In this document: positions 46,960-57,771 of the stretch, in pieces
How positions within the stretch are numbered: the first letter of the stretch is position 1
Layout: every line of letters starts with the position of its first letter
Assembly: GCA_020809705.1 (NCBI GenBank)
Contig: CP085825.1
Coordinates: forward strand, 3,906,001-3,970,000
Source: Calonectria ilicicola
Lineage: Eukaryota; Ascomycota; Sordariomycetes; Hypocreales; Nectriaceae
Length of the DNA stretch: 64,000 nucleotides
Direction: 5' to 3'
Position numbers and translations under genes: made by a program
Notes under the pieces: model-generated
Told to the model about the DNA's origin: nothing
Seen by the model: only the letters and a program-made list of their open reading frames with translations
Database searches by the model: none

Positions 46960-47190
46960 ACTTGACTACTTAAAATATTAAGTGAACATTTAAAAATAAA
47001 TAAATAAATAAATAATAATGGATAAAATAAAAATTATATATTTAATCTATTTAAATTTTTTTTTTACATTTTCTTTTTTTCTTAAGTCATTGAGAAATAA
47101 TAGGAAAAGGTAGAGAGGTGATAATCTTTCAAAGGTTATATTGTATCTCTAGACTTTGCATTACTTTAAATTTTAGTAACTATAGCTCAC
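46960..47190. other. AT-rich island with TAAA microsatellite
   Basis: Roughly 230 bp of strongly A/T-biased sequence including AAATAAATAAATAAATAAAT. It lies just downstream of the candidate gene at 47213-48093 and may be its 3' UTR or a decayed element. No inverted ends were found. Confidence 0.55.
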
Positions 47191-47212
47191 GAACTGTCTG
47201 CACGTTTCTTTC

Positions 47213-48093
47213 TCACTTGTGAGAGAAACGGTCAAACAAATCTTGAATAGTGTCAACCTGCTCGCATAACGCATCAACTCTGTCGATTAGGGCCCGAATC
47301 GAGGCTATGGCGTGTTCAGAAGTACCGTATGCGAGGTTCGAATGTTGGCCAAGCATATGCGATTGAAGACCAACTTGTGCATGCGATTGCTCCCTCGCCC
47401 TGGAATATATGGCATGTATTCCACTCCTACAAAATCTAAGGAAGTCGGAAAAGACAGCATCGTAGTTCTAAGGGATTATTGGCGTGAGACAACAGTCAAA
47501 CAAAGGCAGAGTCTACGTACGGACTTGGAAGCAGAATCGGCAAAGTTGGTTTCCAACCTGAGAGCGACTAGGCTCTGGCGGGCGGGTACAATCCCCGAGC
47601 ATGCCTCAAGATCATACGGATTGCTAACCTAGCTGGAGTCAGTCGGCGAATGAAAAAGAGGGCGTGAATAGGAATTACCCAAGAACAGATCGAACCTGAG
47701 TACCGACACTAGAGACACTTGGTGGATCTGTTTCCTTGAATCGAATCAACATTTATGCCGGAGGCGCATGGAATGGAAAGACGGAGACGGTAAGGCGAAA
47801 ATAGACTGGAAGAATGCAAAAACGGGCTGGCCATACCTCTTTCGGGCCCGCAGACATGCTCAACATGACCCTCAGATAGTCGATGAAGGCAGTTCACGCA
47901 TGGAACAGCGCTGCAGAACTTAGCAAAGGCACAAGGAGGGCTTTGAAGATGAAGCATAAAAGAGAATCCACGCTTCTCTGCACAGGTCGGCATTGTACGT
48001 GTCGGCCGTTTTTCTTGTGGTGCGCCCAATCCTGCGGTTTGGATTGACTGGGCCATCGCCGTCAACGATGTGGTTGGAAGCAGAGGTAGCCAT
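47213..48093 (-). CDS. Hidden five-exon gene, half zinc-cluster-like protein
   Basis: No single long ORF exists here, but splicing joins short frames into one. Proposed minus-strand exons are 47999-48093, 47837-47910, 47679-47727, 47558-47623 and 47213-47426, giving 165 residues. The first four junctions are guided by conserved-looking sequence: MATSASNHIVDGDG, PCVNCLHRLSEGHVEHVCG, DPPSVSSVGTQVRSVLG, NPYDLEACSGIVPARQSL. The last exon ends in a probable coiled coil (RALIDRVDALCEQVDTIQDL). PCVNC...C looks like the C-terminal half of a Zn2Cys6 cluster, but the matching first three cysteines are absent (R, G and A at those places). An alternative last donor at 47521 gives a different, shorter tail. 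It is tandem with NOP9, 339 bp downstream of the NOP9 stop. It could be a small regulator or a decaying one. Confidence 0.5.
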
Positions 48094-48432
48094 CTCAAGC
48101 AGGTGCTGGAACCAGCAATAATGGCGGCGATGAAGATGTGGAGGGGGAAAAGTGGAAGAAAAAAAGAGAAAAGGGGAAAGAATCAAGTGTGCAAGCCTCT
48201 TATCAAGAAAACAACAAACATGCAGCAAACACATCCACGCAGCGCCCACCACCGGAAAAGTCTTTGCTCATCAATGGGGACGAGTTCTCTCCCGTACACC
48301 ATCATGTATTGAATGGTCGCCTATAGAGTAATAATTTCCAATTCTGTCTGGCAAAACTCCAACTTTTATTTATCATTCGTCAAGAATACCATACTATCCG
48401 GTTCCCGGGTATCAGCGATCGCCTTGTCCCAA
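48094..48432. other. Short intergenic space between NOP9 and the hidden gene
   Basis: 339 bp serving as NOP9 3' flank and promoter of the candidate at 47213-48093. No further coding signal. Confidence 0.6.
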
Positions 48433-50508
48433 TTACTGCTCCTCATCGCCATTCTCCACCTTGCTACCTCCCTTGTGCTTCCTTTTCTTGTCCTTCTTGG
48501 ACCTGTCTCCGTTTGGCTTCTCTGCGTTTGCGCCGCTTGTGGGAGCGCTCGGTTCCGGCTGAACATCAACCTCTCTCATCCACATCTTCCAGTCACTTCT
48601 CCTTGTCTTCCACATGTCGCCCTTCCAGCTTCTCCACACGCTACGTCCCATCCAGCTATCTCGGAGCTCCGCCTCGTGCTCCCCAAGCTTGAACATGATG
48701 GCCTCCTTCATGTGGAATGGCACGCTGCGCTCCTTGCCTTTGCTGGGAACTTCGACGATGGCATTGATGAGGTTGTGGCCAAACTGCGAGGTAGCAAGCT
48801 CTGAGATATGAGGTTGAAGAGTGTTGACGATGGACTTGTGAAACGCGGGGTTTGAAGAGGGTATTGATAGCGCGGTGGTGAGAACGGTGACGGTCGGCAT
48901 CGAGGCTGTAGCAAGTCGAACAAGATGTTCTGGTGAAATGGCTAGAAGAGCTTCTTGAACACCCTTGTTGGGACCGGGGATCGAGAGGAGGGTGGTGAGT
49001 AACTGCGCTCCGTGTGACTGAATAGCGTATTCGTTTTTGGAGAGTTGCTGCACATCCTTCTTCTTCTTTTCCTCCTCCTTGAATCCACACAAGGTAGTGA
49101 CCAGATCGGCTGGTTTCGAGCCACACCCTTCCTTAAGGCCTTTCATAAGCTTCTTGATTTCCTCTGTCGCGCTACGAGCAGAGCATCGCTCGAAAAGGGT
49201 TCTGATGACATTGAATCTTGACTTGGACACTAATTGAGGCACTGTAGGGATAATCTGTTCTGTAGCTTTGATCAAATCGTCCTTGCCAAGTCGGTTTAGC
49301 ACTCTGATACCTGCGTATGAGGCAACGTCATTGCGAACATAGCCCTGTATCCTAGGGAGGAAGATTTGCTGATTCATTGCCTTGAAGACCTTGCCGGGGG
49401 CATGAGTGATGAGCGTCTCAACCAGTCGAGATCCGATTTGGTCATATATCATGCCATTGATAAATTGAGAGGCCTCTGAAGATTCGTCGCTCAAAGTTTG
49501 CGGGGCACCGGGTAGTAGTTGAAATAGGAGTGTAGGTTGTCCCGACTCAGCTTTCTGCTCGCTCTTGCCTAGTGTTAGGTCCAGTTCTAAGAGGAGCTGC
49601 AGTGTCGGATTTCCCATGGGATGCGTGGCCAATACTCTTAGACCGGTGGCATCCATGCCCGCGGTCGCATCCTGGATGATTTTCTTGGTGGCTGCTGCGA
49701 AGGATGCGGGAACTGCTCTGAGTCCCTGGTTGGACTCATTTGCCTCATTGCCTCCAGCAACAGAAATCTTTTCCTTCTTCTTGCTCTTCACGAGTGTCTT
49801 GACGGATACATCGTCAAGTGGACGACCGGATAGCACAAGGAGAAGAACGCGTAGGGTGTGCGACGCAAATCGATCGGTAATGAGATATCCCAATCCGGCC
49901 TCTAGTTCGTCCAATGTGGCGAGGAAAAGGTTCTCCATGGAGTATTCTGCTTTCTGGGAATCATCGCCTGCTCCGGTTGTGTCCATAACAAAACCAGCAA
50001 GCTCTTGCGACACCACACCGGCAGATCGGAGGAACAGAGCCTCACAGCAGTGGCTCGCAAATCGGTGCTGCACCAGCGACAGGAAGTGGCCACCAAAAGC
50101 CTCGAATAAGCGCTTCTTCTGCGAAGTATTGGCTAACTGGATCAAGCGCTCCATCAATCGCGAGCACGACTGGCTGCTGGCTAGCTTGAGCTCCTTGCCC
50201 TCCGCCTCCTTGTAGACATTCTCGAGGAAGACATCGCGATCCTCAGTGGTGGGGAACTGATTAAGCTCGAGCAGCTCATCGACGCGGCGAAAGTACTCCT
50301 GCTCTTCTTCGGCCAGCATACCGAAGAATTCCGTCTCTCCAAACCCATTCTGCTGTGGCTCTGCACTCTCTACATAGACATCGCCTTCATTCACGGTTCG
50401 CTGACGCTTTGGTTCCGCTTCGTAGTGGTCTTGGGGTTCGAGCTCCTGGTGACGCTTGCGCTTTCGCTCCTCTCGGGCGGCGCCTCGCTTCGTACGGGGC
50501 TTCGGCAT
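48433..50508 (-). CDS. NOP9: Nucleolar pre-rRNA-binding Pumilio-like protein NOP9
   Basis: Binds the ITS1 region of pre-rRNA and is required for 18S rRNA maturation in the nucleolus. A single uninterrupted exon of 691 residues, near the 666 of yeast Nop9. Seen: basic N terminus MPKPRTKRGAAREERKRKR (nucleolar targeting), then FFGMLAEEEQEYFRRVDELL. The diverged Pumilio repeats follow, for example QSCSRLMERLI, HRFASHCCEALF, DRFASHTLRVLLL, HPMGNPTLQLLLELD, GSRLVETLITHAPG, SYAGIRVLNRL and QFGHNLINAIVEVP. The C-terminal tail is Lys-rich (RSKKDKKRKHKGG). The size, start sequence and repeat spacing agree with Nop9, not cytoplasmic Puf proteins. The gene is tandem with the decarboxylase upstream and the hidden gene downstream. 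Confidence 0.95.
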   Translation of the reverse strand: MPKPRTKRGAAREERKRKRHQELEPQDHYEAEPKRQRTVNEGDVYVESAEPQQNGFGETEFFGMLAEEEQEYFRRVDELLELNQFPTTEDRDVFLENVYKEAEGKELKLASSQSCSRLMERLIQLANTSQKKRLFEAFGGHFLSLVQHRFASHCCEALFLRSAGVVSQELAGFVMDTTGAGDDSQKAEYSMENLFLATLDELEAGLGYLITDRFASHTLRVLLLVLSGRPLDDVSVKTLVKSKKKEKISVAGGNEANESNQGLRAVPASFAAATKKIIQDATAGMDATGLRVLATHPMGNPTLQLLLELDLTLGKSEQKAESGQPTLLFQLLPGAPQTLSDESSEASQFINGMIYDQIGSRLVETLITHAPGKVFKAMNQQIFLPRIQGYVRNDVASYAGIRVLNRLGKDDLIKATEQIIPTVPQLVSKSRFNVIRTLFERCSARSATEEIKKLMKGLKEGCGSKPADLVTTLCGFKEEEKKKKDVQQLSKNEYAIQSHGAQLLTTLLSIPGPNKGVQEALLAISPEHLVRLATASMPTVTVLTTALSIPSSNPAFHKSIVNTLQPHISELATSQFGHNLINAIVEVPSKGKERSVPFHMKEAIMFKLGEHEAELRDSWMGRSVWRSWKGDMWKTRRSDWKMWMREVDVQPEPSAPTSGANAEKPNGDRSKKDKKRKHKGGSKVENGDEEQ

Positions 50509-51400
50509 TGTATTGGGGCGATTGAGCGGGTTGAAATGCCCGTCAGAGTTGGAACAAGTGGTGGGGGTTGCTTGTGTTTTCCAGAAACTTTTCCATCAAT
50601 TTTTTCTGGACCTTGCCATGAGTTTCTTATCGATAAGACCCACTTTTAGCACATCAATGACCAAGAAGGAACTGTACGCATCATGTAGGGAAACGAATCA
50701 TGATTGGGGGAATGGGAGAATGTATCGCAACTATGAGAGCTAAAATATATAGCAGTAATCTAAACAATGCATATTATCCAAGGAGCACACAAATCGCAAC
50801 AAAAGTCATACTCATTCAATTAGCGTCTTGCTCAACATGCTCCTGAGCTTGTGGACCAAGCCATCATGAGCTCTCGCGGCCCCACTAACCTCCGCCGGCC
50901 CGGTCTTCCAATTCCGCCCATTCCGCAACTACACGATATTTATAGTCGGCCATTGGGACATTCATTCAGCCTCGATTTCTTTTTTTGTTCCCGCGGTAGC
51001 CGATGGGAATCCCGGGAAACTTTAAGTGACAGCCGACCCTCCTTTTGAGAAATTGAGACAGCGTACTAGAGCCTTGTTCTCTTCCAGGGTCGAGCGCCGG
51101 GGTCTCTGCATCGCGCCATGCCTTGCGCTATGTATGCATGGGAAAACTTTGTCACCAGCGTCCTATCAAAGTCTTCCTGAATCCTTGCTGATTGCCTGGA
51201 GGGTTTAAATCTATTGATGTAAGTTGGTTGTCTAGAATATCTCAAAAAAGCACTTATATCCCACCCCAAACTTCTAAGCGGCGTTTAAGACGAACCCACC
51301 CCTGTACTCTAGCCCTTCATCTTCTTCCTGCTCTTAAATCGTGTGATTTTGGCTACATTGGTAAAAAGTATAATGTCTAATAATGCGTGATGGCCATGGC
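50509..51400. other. Intergenic between decarboxylase and NOP9
   Basis: 0.9 kb holding the NOP9 promoter and the decarboxylase 3' flank. A 65-codon frame at 50851-51048 and a 60-codon frame at 51026-51208 (both +) have no motif. No gene supported. Confidence 0.6.
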
Positions 51401-53092
51401 CTAGATCTCTTGTCCAACTTCTTCAAGACCCTTCACTAGTCCATCAACTGTACTTTTTAGGGTTTGACAATTGACCACAACTCGGAAAAAGTGGCCCTTG
51501 GGTCCGGGGGCGTAGTCAGCCATATAGCCCCTAAGAATCAATTTCTCGACCATGGTTTTGGTTCGCAGCGTGTTTGCCTCCTTGTCGTCAAGCAATTCTC
51601 CACCGGGAGCATAGTAAAAGCACACTTGGAGGCATGGTGGTGGATCCTGGGAGATGAGAACAAAGTCCTTCTTCTGCTTGATAACACTAGCAAGATATGT
51701 TGCTAGTTCAAAGGCGTGGTCAATTTGCTTTTCGAAGCCGGAGGCGCCGTAGTAGATCCAAGCAAGGGCCAATTTTAGACTATCGGCGCGGCGACCGCAC
51801 TGCAAAGTCAGGTCTGCCAGATCCCAAAAGTCTTCTCCCTGGTCAGCGTGAAACAGGTAGCCAGCTGCAGTGCTGTTTGCCTTGTTAAAGACGTCCATAT
51901 CAGGGCCAAGAAGGAATGAACATGTCACCGGAACATTCATCATTTTATGCGGGTTAACTGTGAGTGAGTTGGCCAAATGCGAGCCCTTTAGCTTGTGTTG
52001 TTGCTTAGCTGAGAAGATGGCAGGACCTCCCCAGCTAGCATCAATGTGCATCCAGAGTCCAAACTCTTTGCAAACCTTGGAAATCTCCTCGAATGGCTCG
52101 TATGAACCCATGACCGTTGTGCCAGCAGTCGAGTTGACGTAGAAAGGGGTCTTCCCCTCTGCCTTTGCGCGAAGAATTTGATCTCGGAGAGCATCCGGCC
52201 TCATGCATCCATGTTCGTCAACAGGAACAGGCCAAACGCTATTGGCGCCCAGACCACAGATCATGGCACTCTTCTCAACAGAATAATGGCCGTGCGCGCT
52301 GGTGAAAGCGACGAACACATGTTGGCCATTCCCTGTAGCTCTGCATTCAGGGAATAGCGTGTTGCGGGCGACGACCATAGACGTGAGATTGGAAGCGCTA
52401 CCGCCTTGGCAAGTAATGCCTCCTGCGCGGGGACCAGTGAAGCCAAACAGGTGCGCAAGTGTTTTGGCAGTGGTTTTCTCGATTATGGTCAAAGCCGGAG
52501 AGACCTGAAAGACGTGCACCTTCAGAACCGTCAGCATTTGGGCAGGAGTGTAGCAATACCCATCTTACATTGGTGTTTAGGACGGAAAGAATCATATCTG
52601 AAACTACTCCCACCTAGTTTAAACTTTTAGCATCAGCCAGATGGAATTATAACAAAACTTACAGCATTAGTACTAGAGTACAACTTATCCAAGAATCCTT
52701 GGTCCCAAGTGTTCACACTGTTTTCTAGAACTTGTTGAATCGCCATGAGGAGGCCATCTTTGCCCTGGCCTTGATTGGGAAGAGAGAACTTCATATTTTC
52801 GACCAATTGCTTGGGCTGCTGAAAGTTTACAAGATTGTTGTTTATGCGACCGGATCCATCGGGCGCGATACTCCCTGTGGCTCGTTCTGTAGCAGCATCA
52901 TCAGCCGCTTTGATGAACGGCACAATCAGATCTCGAACAGCGTCAACCAACTGGGGGGACAGGGGTGATCAGCGATTAATCTCGGTTGACTACTCAGATG
53001 TGATGTCTTACATCGGAGACCTCCTCGGCTCTACGAAGAGCTGAGGGAGCACTCCCATTTTTTAAAGCTTCATGACCGTTGGTTGCAGTCAT
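51401..53092 (-). CDS. Group II PLP-dependent decarboxylase (glutamate / cysteine-sulfinate type)
   Basis: Removes the alpha-carboxyl of an amino acid using pyridoxal phosphate. Minus-strand exons 53012-53092, 52663-52950, 52569-52613 (45 nt) and 51401-52519 give 510 residues, the size of GAD65/CSAD-like enzymes. Seen: NFQQPKQLVENMKF and VNTWDQGFLDKLY in the N-terminal part, QVSPALTIIEKTT, GGITCQGGSASNL, then SAHGHYSVEKSA with the PLP-stacking histidine at about 214-216. The PLP-nitrogen aspartate is about D298 (HIDASWGGP) and the Schiff-base lysine about K330 (TVNPHKMMNVP). The sequence is closer to the animal-type GAD/CSAD group than to the bacterial/plant GadB group. The true substrate (glutamate, aspartate or cysteine sulfinate) cannot be told by eye. 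Confidence 0.92.
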
Positions 53093-56000
53093 GATTGTAG
53101 TCAGAGGTTGCAGCAAGGTAGAGTCAGATCAACGACTACGGGCAGTTTTTGTGTCACATGAAAAAATAAAGAGGAAAAAAAACTGGGAAAAACTAGGCTA
53201 CAGAACCACAATTACCAGACTTTTCCAATGACGAGATCCGTCAATTCAGTGTTGTCAGCGAGTCTCGTGACTTGCGAGGCATTTCCTATTCTACCGAGCC
53301 TTTACCGGGTGGGAATGTTCAGAGCATATAGTTAATAGCAAGCGCTTTTGGTCAAATCGTGGTGGAGGTGGCGATAGGCCGCAAAACCATTGTCGCAAAC
53401 GGTGGTGAGCAGCCGGTGCCTCTCGCCCGAGCCGGAAATGGAAATCAAAAACATGCACGGGCATCCGAAGGGGCGGCGAGGATGTTGATTGCTGTCAAGG
53501 CGCGTCATTGCGGGAACGGGTCGATCTGGTTTTGATCTTTAGCGATTCCTCCCATTGTCGCATGATGAGATGAGCCATCATAAAGGGGGGAATCAAATAA
53601 AACCGGCTTGTTACAACATTCGTATCTTTTCATCAGGTCGAACGATTCAACCCCGAGATCCTGGTTTGTGTGTAGGGTTCAGAGGAGGTTCCTTGCACGT
53701 TGGTACACGGTGGTAGATTGTTTGGTTATCGGAAAATAGGAACATCGGAAATTTTGCGACTGTGAAACGTTTCCAGCCGCCTCTGAGATGAAGGGTGAGG
53801 CTAGATATCCCATCAGCGTCGCATTAGAACACCCGTAAATATCGGAGCCCAACCTCGCGGGTGGTGTCAGATCAGGCGGCTGGCCGGTGAGCGCGATCAC
53901 AATTGGCCGGGACTAATGGACGGGATGGCTGTCCGTGCGCGGAAATCAATTTACGCAGCAGCTAGGGGCCATGGAAAGAATGATGGAAGAAACGAAGGAC
54001 AGGGTGGGGAGGGGAAAATGAACGAAACGGGGAAATATGAGACAAGATGAGGGGAATGAAGAAAAGTGGTTACGGCTGTCGCCAATGATCTCGACCGCAT
54101 ATGTACCTGCTGCACCTTTGTGTTGAAGACTCACTGATAAGCTCCTTCTCCAGAAAGACAATTCGCCGGACCTGCACTGATGGCATCCACTGGCCTGTAC
54201 TATCATAACCCCGCTTTTTTTTTTTTTGTTTTGTTTTACGCGGCTTCGCATCACCCGCGTGTCGTGCCGTCATGGTGATACAAGCGAGGAAAGCCACCTG
54301 TAAAACATTGCCCAAACAGACCCAGAGTGAAAAAGAGGAGGATATGGGCGATTCTGACGGGAGTAGCACCATGGCCCATCCCCGGAGATTTGAGGGGATG
54401 CCAGCCGTCGGATAGGTGCCGCAGGGGACTAACCAAGCCAAGTCGAGTGAAGCGCAGTTGAGGTAATGTGAAGGGGATACCCAGCACAGGGAGCGCGCTC
54501 AACCGGGCTGTGACTCCCTTTCACCACGTTGCGTCTTGACTTGCTCGCGGAAGGAGTGCTAATATATTAAATGCTACGGTATTTGAGGCCCCGTCGACCG
54601 TTGCAAGTCGGGATGGAGGGCATCTAAATTGCGGCTCTCCACTCAAGGTGCAACGCGGACATGGGGTAGAGCGCACGACGGAGGCGGCATGGGAAAGGTG
54701 AAGGACATCAATTAGGTCCGGACATATGCGCAAGTACAGGCCTCTATCGGACCTGGGGTGTCCCGTCGATCAACTGCCCCATCCAGCCCAGGGACCGTTT
54801 GCCCGTTAGTCCCAGGGGCATCCCGCACGCTTCCATCCTTTTAGGCTCCCGGGCCCACACTCTGGCCGTTGGCATCATGAACCAGTTGTTGGTGCTGGAG
54901 CAGCTCGTCTTGTGCTCGAGGAGGAGGAGGAGGATTTAGGATGTTGAGAAGTCGGTGTGCGGGTGATTCATGTTGCTGGGTTGCATGTTGTGTGACCAAC
55001 GGACTGCGCGAGGTGCGCAGCCCTATACTGGGTTGGCTTGTCTTGCTTGCTTTTGCTTCGCCTCTCGCGTCGCCCGTGGGATAGCCTCTGCCCGTTGTGG
55101 GTTCTACTGGATCCTTTGTGGACAGCACTAGTTCTTGTCGCGCCTCGTATGCTAACAAACCCGCGCGTGCGGCTTCTACGCTCCCCAGCTCCCTGTCGTT
55201 TGGTAACCTGTCATATCATGGCACCCTCTAGCACATGCAAGCTACCAAGAAACTTACCTCTTGCAGCCAACAAACCACTAGCAGAAGGCACGCGGGGATG
55301 AAGAAAAAAATTAGCAAGAAGAAAAAGAAAAGAAACGTCTCAATCAGGAGTGTCTCCTCTTTTTCTTCTTGCGCGGAACTGCTGCTGTTTTTCTCGTTCC
55401 ATCCCAACCCCCATTGCTCCTAGGGGGTTTAGCTGTTGCAGACCACACTGCGGCCCGTCCGCCGACGCCGGGGCTCCCAGTGAGACCTTTTACGAGTATC
55501 CAACCGCCGCCACCGTCCGTCGCGGCGCCCTCACGCCCATGCACGCCACACATCCCTTGCCCTGCTGCACTGGGTTTTTTTTCTCTTCCCTAACCCCCCC
55601 AGCTACGCTAGGCTTGGTACCTACCTGGTAGGTATTTCAGGTCGTGACGGCCCTCCCGGCCCTGGCCCGCAACGTGCCGCACGACTTTTTCTTTTCTCTG
55701 CCCGTCGTCCCTGTCTTCATTTTTCTTGTGCTTTGTTGATCCTCCAAGAGTGCTGAGAAAAAAGAAAGGCGAAAAGCTTAGCGACCCAGGTGTGATTGCT
55801 TGCTTCTTACTCGGCGCTATCGAGTCGCATTGCATCACTGGTACCTTTGCGGCTGTCACACACGTCCCCTCTTGCGCCCGCATTGCGCTGCTGCTGCTCG
55901 CCTGGGAATCCGGCCTCTCTTCTGCCAGCTCCGAGAACCAGGTTGGATTGAGACATCCTCGCCTGCCTCAGGCACCGTGACGGACTCTCTGCCTGAAGCT

Positions 56001-56257
56001 ATTGACGATAGTTGTTTGACGACTGACGACCTATACCGAACTCGACGACACGATTACGTCCCGTTGGCTTAAAATAAGACGCCGTCTCCCACGCGACCTT
56101 CCAAACGATTCTCGAGTCAGGACTTAGAGCCGCCCGCTCTCCGTCCCCCAACCCCACAAAGGGTGCCTGTGACGAGACACCCACGGCCGCCACGGACAGT
56201 TAGATATCTGAATCGCAAGGTCCCCAAGCATTGAACCCATACCCTTCACTTTCCACC
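53093..56257. other. Divergent intergenic region, decarboxylase to Ras-like gene
   Basis: 3.2 kb. T tract near 54217-54227, GGA repeats at 54919-54936, and a C/T-rich leader upstream of the Ras-like start. Frames at 53946-54502 (-) and 55038-55301 (+) have no motif. No gene supported. Confidence 0.5.
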
Positions 56258-57058
56258 ATGGCTGCCGAAAACCAAATCCCTGTGCCCGTCTCCATCACCA
56301 TCTGCGGTGATGGTGGCTGTGGTAAATCCTCCATCACCCTGCGCCTGGTGCACTCGCAATGGACTTCCGACTATGATCCTACTATTGAAGACTCGTACAG
56401 TGTGACCCGCAAGATTGATGGCGTCACTTACCACCTGTCTTTGACAGATACGGCTGGCCAGGAAGAATACAGGGGCATGTGGGCTTCGTCCAACCTCGGC
56501 GCCGACGCTTTCCTGCTTGTCTACGATATCACTTCTCAAGATTCCCTCGAGGCCCTCCAGCACTTCAACGAACTCATCGACATGGAAGCCGAAACCCGCC
56601 TGGACAATGCCGATCGCGCCCGCCGCGCGGGCATCAAGCCCGCACCCTACGAGACTTCGTTCGGAAGCTCCCGAACAAGGACGGTGCCTCCGGTCAAGAT
56701 TGTTGCAGGAAACAAGTGCGATCTGCAGGAGAGCCGCCAGGTGCCCGCTGCCCGAGGTCTCGAGTGGGCGCGCAAGCGTGGCTGTGGCTTCATGGAGACC
56801 AGCGCCCGCTTGGAAGTCAACATTGAGGAGACGTTTGCCCTCATTGTGCGCCGCGTCATGGAAGCCCGCCGAGCTGCGGAGATGGGTCTCAGCGACAACA
56901 CCGATCTCAACGCCCGCGGTCAGACCAAGCCTCTCACCCCTCTACCTCCGGATGGCGAGTCAGAAAAGCGCGCGCCAGGCATTCGAGGGCCAACCCTGAG
57001 CGGCGATCAGGTTGGAAAGGGTGACAGTGGATTCTGGAAAAAGCTACGCTGTTGGTAA
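56258..57058 (+). CDS. Ras-like small GTPase without a CaaX box
   Basis: Single exon, 266 residues. All guanine-nucleotide motifs are present: P-loop GDGGCGKS (17-24), effector loop YDPTIEDSY (39-47), DTAGQEEY (64-71, with Q68 at the position of Ras Q61), NKCD and ETSA. The effector loop is Ras-type, not Rho or Rab. There is an insertion of about 25 residues between LIDMEAE and VKIVAGNKCD (TRLDNADRARRAGIKPAP...), and a long C-terminal extension. The protein ends KKLRCW: one cysteine two residues from the end, so no CaaX prenylation box. I looked for a terminal intron that would restore one and found none. ATG 56258 has a good context (CACCATGG). This may be a fungal-specific Ras paralogue; exact subgroup is uncertain. 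It converges with the AMMECR1 gene. Confidence 0.9.
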   Translation: MAAENQIPVPVSITICGDGGCGKSSITLRLVHSQWTSDYDPTIEDSYSVTRKIDGVTYHLSLTDTAGQEEYRGMWASSNLGADAFLLVYDITSQDSLEALQHFNELIDMEAETRLDNADRARRAGIKPAPYETSFGSSRTRTVPPVKIVAGNKCDLQESRQVPAARGLEWARKRGCGFMETSARLEVNIEETFALIVRRVMEARRAAEMGLSDNTDLNARGQTKPLTPLPPDGESEKRAPGIRGPTLSGDQVGKGDSGFWKKLRCW

Positions 57059-57771
57059 TATGGACATAGTGACACGCAACGCATCCGAGTTGCGCAATCA
57101 AGGAGCGGGAAAACTTAGTTCGGTGGGGTTTATATGGGCGGCCGTCACTCGCGTGTTTTATTTGGGAGGGGATGTTTCAGTACTTGGAGTGCCATATACC
57201 AGGGATGCTTCGGCGTTTGGGAGAAGGATTGGGTCTGGATTATAATTGCTTGGGTTGGTAGTTTGCCGTTCCCAATGAGGCGTGTCTATTTTTTTTTTTT
57301 TTGGTCAGGAACCATTATCGCACTGTCTATTGTCTCGCGATACAAAATACTCAGCCACCAGATACTGTTCATATACTACTATTCTTGTCCTCACACTGGC
57401 ACATTGATTGGTACAATGTTTGAAAGAGCTCTTGGTCCCCAAGAACGTGAACTTTTGTTGGGGATTAGCTTTGCGCTAATGGGTATCGTGTTAGTTGATC
57501 GTTCGATTCGCAAGGATGTGCTTTCTATTTAACCATTGAAACAGCTTCCAATGCCTGTCAAGATATCACTAGGTCTGAATTCCAAGGTCAAGAAACTGAG
57601 TGATGTGTAGTATATGGCCACTTCACAATCCTGGATCTACCCTGTTCGGTCAATATTTGCGGGACAACAAGAAACAACGAGAGAACGCCGGCCTCTAGTC
57701 TAGAGCTCGCCTCTTACCCTCACATACCAACATCGACTGGCCTCTGGAAACTGTACTCCAAACCCGAGACC
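57059..57771. other. Convergent 3' intergenic region
   Basis: 0.7 kb between the Ras-like and AMMECR1 genes with a T run at 57291-57302. A 132-codon frame at 57134-57532 (+) lacks any motif and is probably the Ras-like gene 3' UTR. Confidence 0.55.

Larger units (their letters stand above)
42172..47212. other. Long gene-poor region with short tandem repeats
   Basis: 5 kb without a supported gene. Contents: hexamer-like GAGCGC repeats near 42640, an 8-bp triplication at 43218-43241, stop-poor sequence at 45046-45999 with a decamer repeat, a 37-bp duplication at 45984-46049, and an AT-rich island at 46960-47190. A 92-codon ATG frame at 46424-46702 (-) was considered and left unsupported. Confidence 0.5.

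Noticed and set aside
47312..47632. 106-codon + strand frame
   Set aside because: It is the antisense of the better supported spliced minus-strand gene.
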